Assembly: GCF_900102635.1 (NCBI RefSeq) | Contig: NZ_FMZQ01000001.1 | Coordinates: 868,001-932,000 of the forward strand | Direction: 5' to 3' | DNA length: 64,000 nt | DNA from: Ectopseudomonas chengduensis | GTDB taxonomy: Bacteria > Pseudomonadota > Gammaproteobacteria > Pseudomonadales > Pseudomonadaceae | Part shown: positions 35,853-44,000 of the stretch, in pieces | Position numbering within the stretch: the stretch's first letter is position 1 | How the letters are laid out: each line of letters begins with the position of its first letter | The notes under the pieces: generated by a model | The model's input: only the letters and a program-made list of their open reading frames with translations | What the model was told of the DNA's origin: nothing | The model's database searches: none | Position numbers and translations under genes: made by a program

Positions 35853-36704
35853 TCAGTGTGCTGGTTTGAGTCTCTCTAGCTGCCCGGTTTTGGGGATGAG
35901 GTGACGTTCCTTGCGATCTGCGCCGTGGTGCTTGAAGTGATCATAGAAGAGTCGAAAACGAGATTGTTCAATGCCTTTAAGTCTGGCAAGTTGCGTGCTT
36001 ACAAGCTGATCATAGAGCGACTCGCTTATGAAGTCGTGTAGCTGATGCTGGTACAAGAAAGCAAACTGAAAGCCCAGCGTTTCACTGGAGTGAGGGTTGT
36101 CACCAATGTAGCAATTTTCCAGGTCAATCACCTTCAGGTCTTCAAGATTGCCCTCGTGAATCATGACGTTCCCCGCCCAAAGATCTAGGTGGTAGATACC
36201 TGACTGATTGAGTTGTGTGATCAGTTCCAGGCAGGCTTCTGCGAATGAATTGGCCTGCGATGGGTTTTGCTGCAGCCAGTCGAAGCCATCAAGCCAGTCG
36301 GCTAGATTTTCATAATTCAAAAACACCTCGGTAACCAAACCGCTACGCTGGCGAACCAGGCCGTAGCCAAGCAATTTGGGAACCAGCGTAGTTCGCTTCT
36401 GCGCTTCTGCGTGATTGTTTAGCTCTTCAAGAACCCAATCATATAGGCCTGATCGGCGCCTGATCCCTAGCGTTGTTCTGATTCGCGCAGGAATGCTGTC
36501 TATTGTGGATGCCTTGATGAAAAGCGCGCTTGCTGTTTCTCGGGTGAGGGGGCGTGCAAGCCGCTTTTCTCCCGTTTTACGGCGCTTTGAGAGCAATTCC
36601 CTGATCTGCGGCCAGAGGCTTTTCAATGACTTTCCAGTCTCTGTATCTGTCGCGTAAAGAGTTGTGTTCTGGAGCTGCTGGGCGTGATGCTTGCTTTTGC
36701 TCAT
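35853..36704 (-). CDS. Kinase-fold protein, lipopolysaccharide-kinase superfamily
   Basis: A 283-residue predicted phosphotransferase from the ATG at 36704 (MSKSKHHAQQLQNT); an in-frame start at 36785 would add 27 residues and cannot be excluded. SGIYHLDLWAGNVMIHEG has the catalytic Asp and Asn, and LKVIDLENCYIGD the metal-binding Asp, so the active site looks complete. The N-terminal 90 residues are basic and unusual. It is transcribed away from msbA, with 224 bp between the two starts, and its G+C content appears low. It probably modifies an LPS-related sugar; this is inference from context. Confidence 0.72.
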   Translation of the reverse strand: MSKSKHHAQQLQNTTLYATDTETGKSLKSLWPQIRELLSKRRKTGEKRLARPLTRETASALFIKASTIDSIPARIRTTLGIRRRSGLYDWVLEELNNHAEAQKRTTLVPKLLGYGLVRQRSGLVTEVFLNYENLADWLDGFDWLQQNPSQANSFAEACLELITQLNQSGIYHLDLWAGNVMIHEGNLEDLKVIDLENCYIGDNPHSSETLGFQFAFLYQHQLHDFISESLYDQLVSTQLARLKGIEQSRFRLFYDHFKHHGADRKERHLIPKTGQLERLKPAH

Positions 36705-36885
36705 CCATCCGTGAGAGATCACTACTGGGGGTCCTTGTCTACTGAGGTGCGAGCGGCTTCGCTGTATTGGGGCATAACAGATCATCGTAGTGGCATTTTG
36801 ATGTGGCGTCTACGAGTTGGTGCCTCTGAATGCCACTATGATGGCAAAACTTCTGATGCGCCTGGGCGCTTAAATAGGCAGTGCT

Positions 36886-36893
36886 GGTACAAT
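36886..36893 (+). promoter_or_regulatory. Possible extended -10 promoter of msbA
   Basis: The string TGGTACAAT (36885-36893) has the TGn extension and a 5/6 match to TATAAT, about 35 bp before the msbA start. No good -35 box is seen at 17 bp. Weak evidence. Confidence 0.35.
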
Positions 36894-36928
36894 CGCCTCT
36901 TGCTAATCCTGCCTGTGAGACGAGCTGA

Positions 36929-38758
36929 ATGGCCAATCCTACCCAACAATCGAGCCTGAAAGTCTATCTGCGATTGTTGCGCTACGTAGTTCCCTACTGG
37001 GGACTGTTCACCATCAGTCTCGTCGGGTTTCTAATTTTCGCTTCTACCCAGCCGATGCTGGGGTACATGCTCAAGTTCTTTGTCGACGGGCTGAGCAATC
37101 CCGACGCCGGTCTGTTTGCTGGAGTGCCTTGGGTGCTTGAGCATGCGCCCTGGCTTGCTGAACTAAAGCTGTTGCAGGCAGTGCCGTTACTGATCGTTCT
37201 GATCGCGCTATGGCAGGGTATCGGCTCGTTTCTTGGGAATTACTATCTTGCCAAGGTCTCCATGGGGTTGGTACAGGATCTGCGTATTGCTTTGTTCAAC
37301 AATCTGCTGACCTTACCCAACCGTTATTTTGACAGTCACAACTCCGGTCACCTGATTTCCCGCATCACCTACAACGTGACCATGGTAACCGGTGCTGCTA
37401 CCGATGCGATCAAGGTCGTGGTGCGTGAAGGGATGACCGTAGTGTTCCTTTTTGCCACGCTACTGTGGATGAACTGGAAGCTCACCTTGGTGATGGTGGC
37501 TATCCTGCCTGTCATCGGTCTGATGGTGACGAGCACCAGTAAGAAATTTCGCAAGCAGAGCAAGAAGATCCAGGCCAGCATGGGTGATGTCACCCACGTC
37601 ACCTCCGAGAGCATCCAGGGCTACCGCGTGGTGCGCAGTTTTGGTGGTGAGGATTACGAGAAACAGCGCTTTCTCGGTGCCAGCGAGGAGAATAAGCTCA
37701 AGCAGCTGAAGATGGTCAAGACTAACGCGGTCTATACGCCTTCGCTGCAGTTGGTGATCTACAGTGCCATGGCTGTGCTGATGTTTCTTGTCCTGTGGCT
37801 GCGTGGTGATGCCTCGGCGGGTGATCTGGTGGCCTATATCACTCTGGCGGGTCTATTGCCCAAGCCGATTCGTCAACTGTCCGAGGTCAGCTCGACCATC
37901 CAGAAAGGTGTGGCAGGTGCCGAAAGCATCTTCGAGCAGCTCGACGAGGAGCCGGAGGTCGACCGCGGCACTCAGGAGCGCGAGCGCGTCAGCGGCCGAC
38001 TGGAAGTAAAGGAGCTAAGTTTCAGCTACCCCGGCTCGGAAAAGCCCGTTCTGAACAATATTTCCTTCGTCGCCGAACCGGGGCAGATGGTGGCGCTGGT
38101 CGGGCGTTCCGGTAGCGGCAAGTCGACCCTGGCCAGCCTGATTCCGCGTTTCTATCACCACGAGCAGGGCAGCATCCTGCTCGATGGGGTGGATGTGGAG
38201 GATTACACCCTGCGCAACCTGCGCCGCCATATCGCCCTGGTTACCCAGCACGTCACCCTGTTCAACGACACGGTGCGCAACAACATCGCTTATGGCGACC
38301 TGGCTGGCGCACCGCTCGAAGCCGTTCAGCAGGCGGCGAGCGATGCCTATGCCGCCGAGTTCATCGAGAAGATGCCGCAAGGCTATGACACCCTGGTCGG
38401 CGAGAACGGCGTGCTGCTGTCCGGCGGCCAGCGCCAGCGCCTGGCTATCGCCCGGGCGCTGCTCAAGGATGCGCCGGTGCTGATCCTCGACGAGGCCACC
38501 TCGGCGCTCGACACCGAGTCCGAGCGGCATATCCAGGCCGCACTGGATCAGGTGATGCAGGGCCGCACCACTTTGGTTATCGCGCATCGCCTGACCACCA
38601 TCGAGAAGGCTGATCTGATTCTGGTGATGGACCAGGGGCAGATCGTCGAGCGCGGCAGTCATGCCGAGTTGTTGGAGCGTAATGGATATTACGCTCGCTT
38701 GCATTCCACGCAATTTGAAGACGCTGGCACTGATAATTCAATCGAGCAGGATACTTGA
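36929..38758 (+). CDS. msbA: Lipid A / core LPS flippase, ABC transporter MsbA
   Basis: Homodimeric ABC exporter of 609 residues that flips lipid A-core across the inner membrane. The N-terminal half carries six transmembrane helices. The nucleotide-binding domain has Walker A GRSGSGKST, signature LSGGQRQRLAIARAL and Walker B PVLILDEATSALD, followed by the H-loop VIAHRLTTIEKAD. The start codon opens ATGGCCAATCC. Its stop shares a base with the next start (TGATG), so the Mig-14-like gene is coupled to it. Its place in the LPS cluster fits its substrate. Confidence 0.97.
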   Translation: MANPTQQSSLKVYLRLLRYVVPYWGLFTISLVGFLIFASTQPMLGYMLKFFVDGLSNPDAGLFAGVPWVLEHAPWLAELKLLQAVPLLIVLIALWQGIGSFLGNYYLAKVSMGLVQDLRIALFNNLLTLPNRYFDSHNSGHLISRITYNVTMVTGAATDAIKVVVREGMTVVFLFATLLWMNWKLTLVMVAILPVIGLMVTSTSKKFRKQSKKIQASMGDVTHVTSESIQGYRVVRSFGGEDYEKQRFLGASEENKLKQLKMVKTNAVYTPSLQLVIYSAMAVLMFLVLWLRGDASAGDLVAYITLAGLLPKPIRQLSEVSSTIQKGVAGAESIFEQLDEEPEVDRGTQERERVSGRLEVKELSFSYPGSEKPVLNNISFVAEPGQMVALVGRSGSGKSTLASLIPRFYHHEQGSILLDGVDVEDYTLRNLRRHIALVTQHVTLFNDTVRNNIAYGDLAGAPLEAVQQAASDAYAAEFIEKMPQGYDTLVGENGVLLSGGQRQRLAIARALLKDAPVLILDEATSALDTESERHIQAALDQVMQGRTTLVIAHRLTTIEKADLILVMDQGQIVERGSHAELLERNGYYARLHSTQFEDAGTDNSIEQDT

Positions 38759-39654
38759 TGCTGGGCTATCTGCGTTTCTGGAGGGAGCGTGGCTGGGACG
38801 TGATCGAGGCCGCGGACTATGCTTTAGCCTGGGCTCGATTCGGAGGGAGCGTCATTACCCACCCGCTAGTGGTCGAGCGGCTTTCTGGCCTTGCCGGTAT
38901 ACCCGTGCGTTACCTCGGATACTTTGTTGGGGGCGAAATTCAGGCTGCCATTCCTACATGGGGGCGCTACCTCGCACTTTCGCGCAAGGTTCTGAAGAGC
39001 AAAGGGCAGCGTGAACTCTTTGACCTTGGCAATGCTGAAATCATTCTCCCTGCCGCTGTGGACGCACGAGCACCGTTGCGGCATGAGGTGAGCTACATCT
39101 CCGAACTTAATCGGGTGGTTTTTCCAGGGCTTCGTCTGCAGAAAGAGCAGTTGGCGATGGCACGAGCCCCTGAGGAGCTTTCGAAGAAGTTTCGCTATAA
39201 CCAGAGGCGTGAGCTACGCCTGTTCGAGGAGGCCGGCGGTACAGTACGCTCTGTGGGCGAGTTCGCTCCAGATGACTTCGCCGCTATCTATACCGAACTG
39301 TTCGAGCGACGCTGGGGCTTTCCCGTGCCGGGGAAAGGCCATCTGAGTGAAGTATTTGCGTTGTTGCGCGAGCTGCTTCAAGGCTCCCTGCTGATTTTGG
39401 ATGGTGTTCCTACTGCTGTTCAGGTGTTGTACAGGGTTGAGTCGCCAAACTGGCTCAGTTACGAGTACATCAATGGCGGAGTCGACCCTCGTGCTCAACA
39501 CCTCAGTCCGGGCAGTGTCCTGAGCTTCATCAATACTCAAGCTGCATGGTCTGACGCTCGACAACAAGGAAAGGCATTGCGCTACTCTTTCGGCAGAGCC
39601 GATCGAGAGTACAAGGATCGTTGGTGCAGCAGGGTTGCCGCGTTTCGGACATAA
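38758..39654 (+). CDS. Mig-14-like GNAT-fold protein (antimicrobial peptide resistance)
   Basis: A 298-residue protein resembling the Mig-14 family, linked in Salmonella and P. aeruginosa (PA5003, from memory) to resistance to cationic antimicrobial peptides. The second half is acyltransferase-like: KKFRYNQRRELRLFEEAGG, then FAAIYTELFERRWGF, then the block ending SYEYINGGVDPRAQHLSPG and RYSFGRADREYKDRWC. A TTG precedes the chosen ATG at 38758, which overlaps the msbA stop by one base. The next gene starts 3 bp after its stop, so msbA, this gene and the deacetylase form one unit. The acyl group or acceptor is unknown. Confidence 0.78.
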   Translation: MLGYLRFWRERGWDVIEAADYALAWARFGGSVITHPLVVERLSGLAGIPVRYLGYFVGGEIQAAIPTWGRYLALSRKVLKSKGQRELFDLGNAEIILPAAVDARAPLRHEVSYISELNRVVFPGLRLQKEQLAMARAPEELSKKFRYNQRRELRLFEEAGGTVRSVGEFAPDDFAAIYTELFERRWGFPVPGKGHLSEVFALLRELLQGSLLILDGVPTAVQVLYRVESPNWLSYEYINGGVDPRAQHLSPGSVLSFINTQAAWSDARQQGKALRYSFGRADREYKDRWCSRVAAFRT

Positions 39655-39657
39655 AAA

Positions 39658-41094
39658 ATGGAAACACGTAAGCAAGGACTGTTGCGCCGTCATCGGCGCA
39701 ACAAGCGCATTACTATGGCTGTTGCGTTACCGATTATGGTGGCGCTGGACTGGTTTGCTGGCTGGAGTAGTCTGCCAGTACTTCTACTCTTGGCTTGGAT
39801 TGCTCACGAGGCTTGGTTCTCTGACCATCTCTTTTACTCGCCGCGAGACGACTATCAGTATTCATTTCCTGCTTCGAGCCAAGTCGCTACCGGGACATTG
39901 AGCAAGGGGCGGATAGCTCTGGATACAGTCGATCTTACGAATGCGATGGACACGCTCATTCTTGAAGTATCCATCCATAGTTCCTGGCTGGGACGCTGGC
40001 TAGACCCCCATATTCTGATCTGTGCTGAGGCAATACTTGACAGGCAGGATTTCGAGCAGGGCGCGCGTGGTCGGCGTTACCTCAATATTTCTGGTCTGTT
40101 GCCCGAGCTGCAAAGCGGAAAACTGCGATTGCGTACGCGGTTTTGCCGGCTCTCGACTGAAGTACGGTTATACGCATTTTCAAACCCCGATTATGCAATG
40201 CGACGCGTGATGGTCATTGCGCCACATGCGGACGATGCCGAGCTTGCTGCCTTTGGTCTCTATAGTCGAAGTGATGAGGCCTGCATTGTGACGCTCACTC
40301 AAGGTGAAATCGAGGCTCATAACTATGCACGCATGGGCCTCGACAGGGCCGCGGCGGCCCGTCTCAAGGGGCGCCTGCGTAGCTGGAGTAGCCTGGCTGT
40401 TCCGCTGTGGGGGGGCGTGCCTGCAAGCAGGTGTGTGCAGTTGGGGTACTATTGTCTTCAGCTGACGCCCATGGCCTCGGCTCCAGAGCAGGCTTTCCCG
40501 TCTCTGGAGTCGGGTGAGTCGGATATACGCAGTGTGCGCCGTTTCAATCCTATTACTTTGCCTGGCGATCTCGATGGAGTGCCATCGTGGCGGAACCTTG
40601 TTGGTGATCTGGCTACTCTGCTTGTTGCTTTTCGTCCTGAGGTAGTGGTTCTACCTCATCCGGAACTTGATCCTCACCCTGATCATATACAGGCCAGCAA
40701 GCTTCTCGACGAGGCAGTTGCCCTGAGTGAATGGAGCCCTGAGGTGCGTCTGCTCTATGCCAATCACCTATATGATAATGATCGTTGGCCCATGGGGCCT
40801 GTTGGCAATGGCATATCGTTGCCCCCTTGCCATACAGGCCTATCGATCGATGGACTGTGGAGCCCGCTTCTGAAAGATTCTGTGCGGATGGACAAGGCGC
40901 AGGCGTTGGCCATGCAGCATGATTTGCAGACGCCATTGCCTCTCAAAAAACGCCTTCGTCGCTTAATTCAGTGGGTACTGGCTGGGCGGCGTTGGCCCGA
41001 AGTCGGCCAGGATGATTTCTTCCGCAAGGCAGTACGTCGTCATGAGCTGTTCTGGGTGCGCGCGTTACCCGATAGGGATGCTCGGGTTGACTGA
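39658..41094 (+). CDS. dnpA: PIG-L family de-N-acetylase (DnpA-like)
   Basis: A 478-residue predicted zinc de-N-acetylase. An N-terminal region with a hydrophobic segment (about residues 20-45) suggests membrane attachment. The PIG-L domain shows VMVIAPHADDAELAAFGLY (PHxDD metal site; Ala replaces the usual Pro after His) and later VVLPHPELDPHPDHIQA, providing the second His. P. aeruginosa DnpA (PA5002), in the same cluster, was reported to influence antibiotic persistence and LPS-related surface traits. The symbol is by family and context. It lies 3 bp after the Mig-14-like gene. Confidence 0.8.
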   Translation: METRKQGLLRRHRRNKRITMAVALPIMVALDWFAGWSSLPVLLLLAWIAHEAWFSDHLFYSPRDDYQYSFPASSQVATGTLSKGRIALDTVDLTNAMDTLILEVSIHSSWLGRWLDPHILICAEAILDRQDFEQGARGRRYLNISGLLPELQSGKLRLRTRFCRLSTEVRLYAFSNPDYAMRRVMVIAPHADDAELAAFGLYSRSDEACIVTLTQGEIEAHNYARMGLDRAAAARLKGRLRSWSSLAVPLWGGVPASRCVQLGYYCLQLTPMASAPEQAFPSLESGESDIRSVRRFNPITLPGDLDGVPSWRNLVGDLATLLVAFRPEVVVLPHPELDPHPDHIQASKLLDEAVALSEWSPEVRLLYANHLYDNDRWPMGPVGNGISLPPCHTGLSIDGLWSPLLKDSVRMDKAQALAMQHDLQTPLPLKKRLRRLIQWVLAGRRWPEVGQDDFFRKAVRRHELFWVRALPDRDARVD

Positions 41095-41138
41095 GTGGCC
41101 ATGTTATTATCCTCTCCATTTTTTGCTCTGGAGCTCCC

Positions 41139-42560
41139 ATGAAGCTGACCATGCCCCGCTATGACCAAGCCGCCGTTCTGGTGGTAGGCGACGTGATGCT
41201 CGATCGCTATTGGCATGGCGGCACCTCGCGGATTTCTCCGGAGGCGCCGGTTCCGGTGGTGCGTGTCGACCAGATCGAGGATCGTCCCGGCGGTGCTGCC
41301 AACGTAGCCCTGAATATCGCCGCACTCGGTGCGCGGGCCTTGCTGGTTGGCGTGACCGGCAATGATGAAGCCGCCGAAAGCCTCAGCGACAGCCTGAATG
41401 GCGCCGGCGTGGAAACTCATTTCCAGCGCCTCGACGACCAGCCGACCATCGTCAAGTTGCGGGTGATGAGCCGTCACCAGCAACTGCTGCGTATGGACTT
41501 CGAGGAACCGTTCAACACCGACACCGTCGCCCTGGCGCGTGAGGTCGATACGTTGCTCGATGGGATCAAGGTGCTTGTGCTATCGGACTATGGCAAGGGT
41601 GCGCTGCAGAATCATCAGGTGCTGATCCAGGCCGCGCGCAACAAGGGCATTGCGGTGCTGGCCGATCCCAAGGGCAAGGACTTTTCCATCTACCGTGGCG
41701 CCAGCCTGATCACCCCCAATCTGCACGAGTTCGAGCTTATCGTTGGCGGTTGCGCCGATGAAGCCGAGCTGGTCAGCAAGGGTGCCACGCTGATGCGCGA
41801 ACTGGAGCTGGGGGCCCTGCTGGTGACCCGTGGCGAGCACGGCATGACCCTGCTGCGCCCGGATCACGCCCCGCTGCACCTGCCAGCCCGTGCTCGCGAG
41901 GTGTTCGACGTCACCGGCGCAGGCGATACGGTGATTTCTACCCTTGCAGCTTCCATTGCTGCGGGCGAAGAGTTGCCGCTGGCGGTGGCCCTGGCCAACC
42001 TGGCTGCCGGCATCGTTGTCGGTAAGCTGGGCACTGCCGCCATCAGCGCACCCGAGCTGCGTCGCGCGGTACAGCGTGAAGAAGGTTCCGAGCGGGGCGT
42101 ACTGAGCCTGGATCAGTTGCTGATCGCCATTGACGACGCCCGCGCCCATGGCGAGAAGATCGTTTTCACCAACGGCTGCTTCGACATCCTTCACGCCGGC
42201 CACGTGACCTATCTGGAGCAAGCGCGCGCGCAGGGGGATCGTCTGATCGTGGCGATCAACGATGACGGCTCGGTCAGCCGCCTGAAAGGTCCGGGGCGTC
42301 CGATCAATGCCGTCGACCGGCGCATGGCAGTGCTCGCCGGCCTGGGGGCGGTGGATTGGGTGGTGAGCTTCGGTGAAGACACGCCCGAGCGCCTGCTCAA
42401 GCAGGTGCAGCCGGATGTGCTGGTCAAGGGCGGCGACTACGGTATCGATCAGGTGGTAGGTGCCGATATCGTCCAGGCCTATGGCGGCGAAGTGCGTGTG
42501 CTCGGTTTGGTGGAAAACAGCTCCACCACCGCTATCGTCGAGAAGATTCGCAGCAAATGA
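41139..42560 (+). CDS. hldE: Bifunctional D-glycero-beta-D-manno-heptose-7-phosphate kinase / 1-phosphate adenylyltransferase
   Basis: Two steps of ADP-heptose synthesis for the LPS inner core in one 473-residue protein. The N-terminal ribokinase-like domain (about 1-320) has GDVMLDRYWHGGTSRISPEAPVPV and the catalytic VTGAGDTVIST. The C-terminal nucleotidyltransferase domain has FTNGCFDILHAGHVTYLEQA (HxGH) and VSRLKGPGRPIN. It provides the donor for waaC and waaF upstream in the cluster. A 44-bp gap separates it from the deacetylase gene, and a perfect hairpin follows its stop. Confidence 0.97.
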   Translation: MKLTMPRYDQAAVLVVGDVMLDRYWHGGTSRISPEAPVPVVRVDQIEDRPGGAANVALNIAALGARALLVGVTGNDEAAESLSDSLNGAGVETHFQRLDDQPTIVKLRVMSRHQQLLRMDFEEPFNTDTVALAREVDTLLDGIKVLVLSDYGKGALQNHQVLIQAARNKGIAVLADPKGKDFSIYRGASLITPNLHEFELIVGGCADEAELVSKGATLMRELELGALLVTRGEHGMTLLRPDHAPLHLPARAREVFDVTGAGDTVISTLAASIAAGEELPLAVALANLAAGIVVGKLGTAAISAPELRRAVQREEGSERGVLSLDQLLIAIDDARAHGEKIVFTNGCFDILHAGHVTYLEQARAQGDRLIVAINDDGSVSRLKGPGRPINAVDRRMAVLAGLGAVDWVVSFGEDTPERLLKQVQPDVLVKGGDYGIDQVVGADIVQAYGGEVRVLGLVENSSTTAIVEKIRSK

Positions 42561-42563
42561 CGG

Positions 42564-42597
42564 CTGGCTGAGCAAGGCGCAGGTCTTGCTCAGCCAG
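42564..42597 (+). terminator. Hairpin downstream of hldE
   Basis: A perfect 13-bp stem (42564-42576 with 42585-42597) and 8-nt loop lies 4 bp after the hldE stop. Only a weak T-rich tail follows, so it may terminate or merely protect the transcript end of the LPS cluster. Confidence 0.55.
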
Positions 42598-42685
42598 TAC
42601 GTTTCCCTGGCGATGGCTTGACCCGATTGCCGCCGCGCCGCGTCTTGAGGGTCATAGGCGTGCGTCAGTCGGCAGCGCATCATCG

Positions 42686-42716
42686 ATGGCATCTCTCACG
42701 TGGAGCGAGATGCCAT
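42686..42716 (+). promoter_or_regulatory. Hairpin covering the start codon of the acyl-CoA dehydrogenase at 42715
   Basis: ATGGCATCTC at 42686-42695 and GAGATGCCAT at 42707-42716 are perfectly complementary around an 11-nt loop. The GGAG ribosome-binding site is in the loop and the first two bases of the ATG are in the stem. Such a structure would limit initiation. Function is inferred. Confidence 0.5.
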
Positions 42717-43986
42717 GATCGTCGATACCCAGGGCCAGGCCCTGAGCGTACTGAGCAAGCTGGCCCAGGCCGACTGGCCAGACCGCCTCAAGGTACGCAA
42801 ATCCTTCGAGAAGCTCGTCTACAGCGGTAGCCGCGCCAGTTTTCGCCTGGCCGCCGGCGGCACCAGCAACAAGCCGCGCGCGGCGGCCGACGACCTGTTT
42901 GATCTGTCACTGACCGAAGAACAGCAGATGCTGGTGGACATGCTCCAGAGCTTCGCGCTGGAGGTTCTGCGCCCGGCTGCGCACGGGGCCGACGCCGAGG
43001 CTCACGTGCCTGCGGCACTGCTCAATCAGGCGCATGAACTGGGCCTGGCACACTATGGTGTTGCCGAAGCGCAAGGTGGTCTTGCTGGGGAGTGCACCGT
43101 GCTCAGCAACGCGCTGATCGCCGAGAGCCTGGCGCAGGGCGACTTTTCTCTGGCCGCGGCCTTGCTGGTGCCGCTGTCTGCTGCCAATTGCATTCGGCGC
43201 TGGGGAGGCTCTGCGCAGCAGGCTGCCTGGTTGCCGGCATTCGTCAGTGAACAGGGCGCGCCAGGCTTCGCGTTGGCGGTAACAGAGCCCGGCGTATTGA
43301 CCGATGCTGGTCAACCCGCGACGCGGGCGCGCAAGCGCGGCAAGCACTATCTGCTCGATGGGGAGAAGGCGCTGGTCATCGCCGGTCTGGCTGCCAGTCG
43401 ATTGATCGTAAGCGCGCAGGCAGTTGATGGCCCGGCGCTGTTTATCGTCGATGCGGCGAGCAAAGGTGTCTGTCGCCGTGCCGAGCCGGGCATGGGGCTC
43501 AAGGCTTGTGGGTTGACACGTATTGAGCTGAAAGGCGTCAAGGTTTCTAGCGATTGCCGTCTGGCAGCTGATGGCTTCGACTTTCCGGCCTTTCTCGATT
43601 ATTCGGCCTTGGCATTCTGTGCCCTTGCAGTCGGTACGGCGCAGGCGGCACTGGACTACGTGACGACCTACTGCAACGAGCGCCAGGCGTTCGGCGAGCC
43701 GATCAGTCATCGCCAGGGGGTGGCCTTCATGGTGGCCGACATCGCCATCGAGCTGGACGCCATGCGCCTGCTGCTCTGGCGTGCCTGCGCCCGTGCAGAG
43801 TCTGGTCTGCCGTTTCGCCGTGAGGCGTACCTGGCACGCCTGCTCTGCGTGGATAAGGCGATGAAGATCGGCTCCGACGCGGTGCAGCTGCTCGGTGGCC
43901 ATGGTTTTACCCAGGAGCACCCGGTCGAGCGCTGGTATCGCGACCTGCGCAGCTTGGCGGTGCTCGCTGGCGGCCTTCATCTCTGA
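42715..43986 (+). CDS. Acyl-CoA dehydrogenase family protein
   Basis: A 423-residue FAD-linked dehydrogenase homologue. LSLTEEQQMLVDMLQSFALEVL begins the N-terminal helical domain, and QLLGGHGFTQEHPVERWYRDLRSLAVLAGG ends the C-terminal domain. The usual middle-domain motif is altered to ALAVTEPGVLTDAG. The C-terminal end lacks the common EGT(S/T) signature, having LAGG instead, so catalytic properties may differ from classical enzymes. The ATG at 42715 is chosen over a GTG at 42700. A second acyl-CoA dehydrogenase gene starts 14 bp after its stop. The pair beside hldE corresponds to PA4995/PA4994. Confidence 0.88.
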   Translation: MIVDTQGQALSVLSKLAQADWPDRLKVRKSFEKLVYSGSRASFRLAAGGTSNKPRAAADDLFDLSLTEEQQMLVDMLQSFALEVLRPAAHGADAEAHVPAALLNQAHELGLAHYGVAEAQGGLAGECTVLSNALIAESLAQGDFSLAAALLVPLSAANCIRRWGGSAQQAAWLPAFVSEQGAPGFALAVTEPGVLTDAGQPATRARKRGKHYLLDGEKALVIAGLAASRLIVSAQAVDGPALFIVDAASKGVCRRAEPGMGLKACGLTRIELKGVKVSSDCRLAADGFDFPAFLDYSALAFCALAVGTAQAALDYVTTYCNERQAFGEPISHRQGVAFMVADIAIELDAMRLLLWRACARAESGLPFRREAYLARLLCVDKAMKIGSDAVQLLGGHGFTQEHPVERWYRDLRSLAVLAGGLHL

Positions 43987-44000
43987 ACAGGCAGGCAACC

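Noticed and set aside
41087..41110. Sigma-70 promoter before hldE (TTGACT ... TATTAT)
   Set aside because: The spacer is only 12 bp, too short for a functional promoter; alternative -10 choices are weak.
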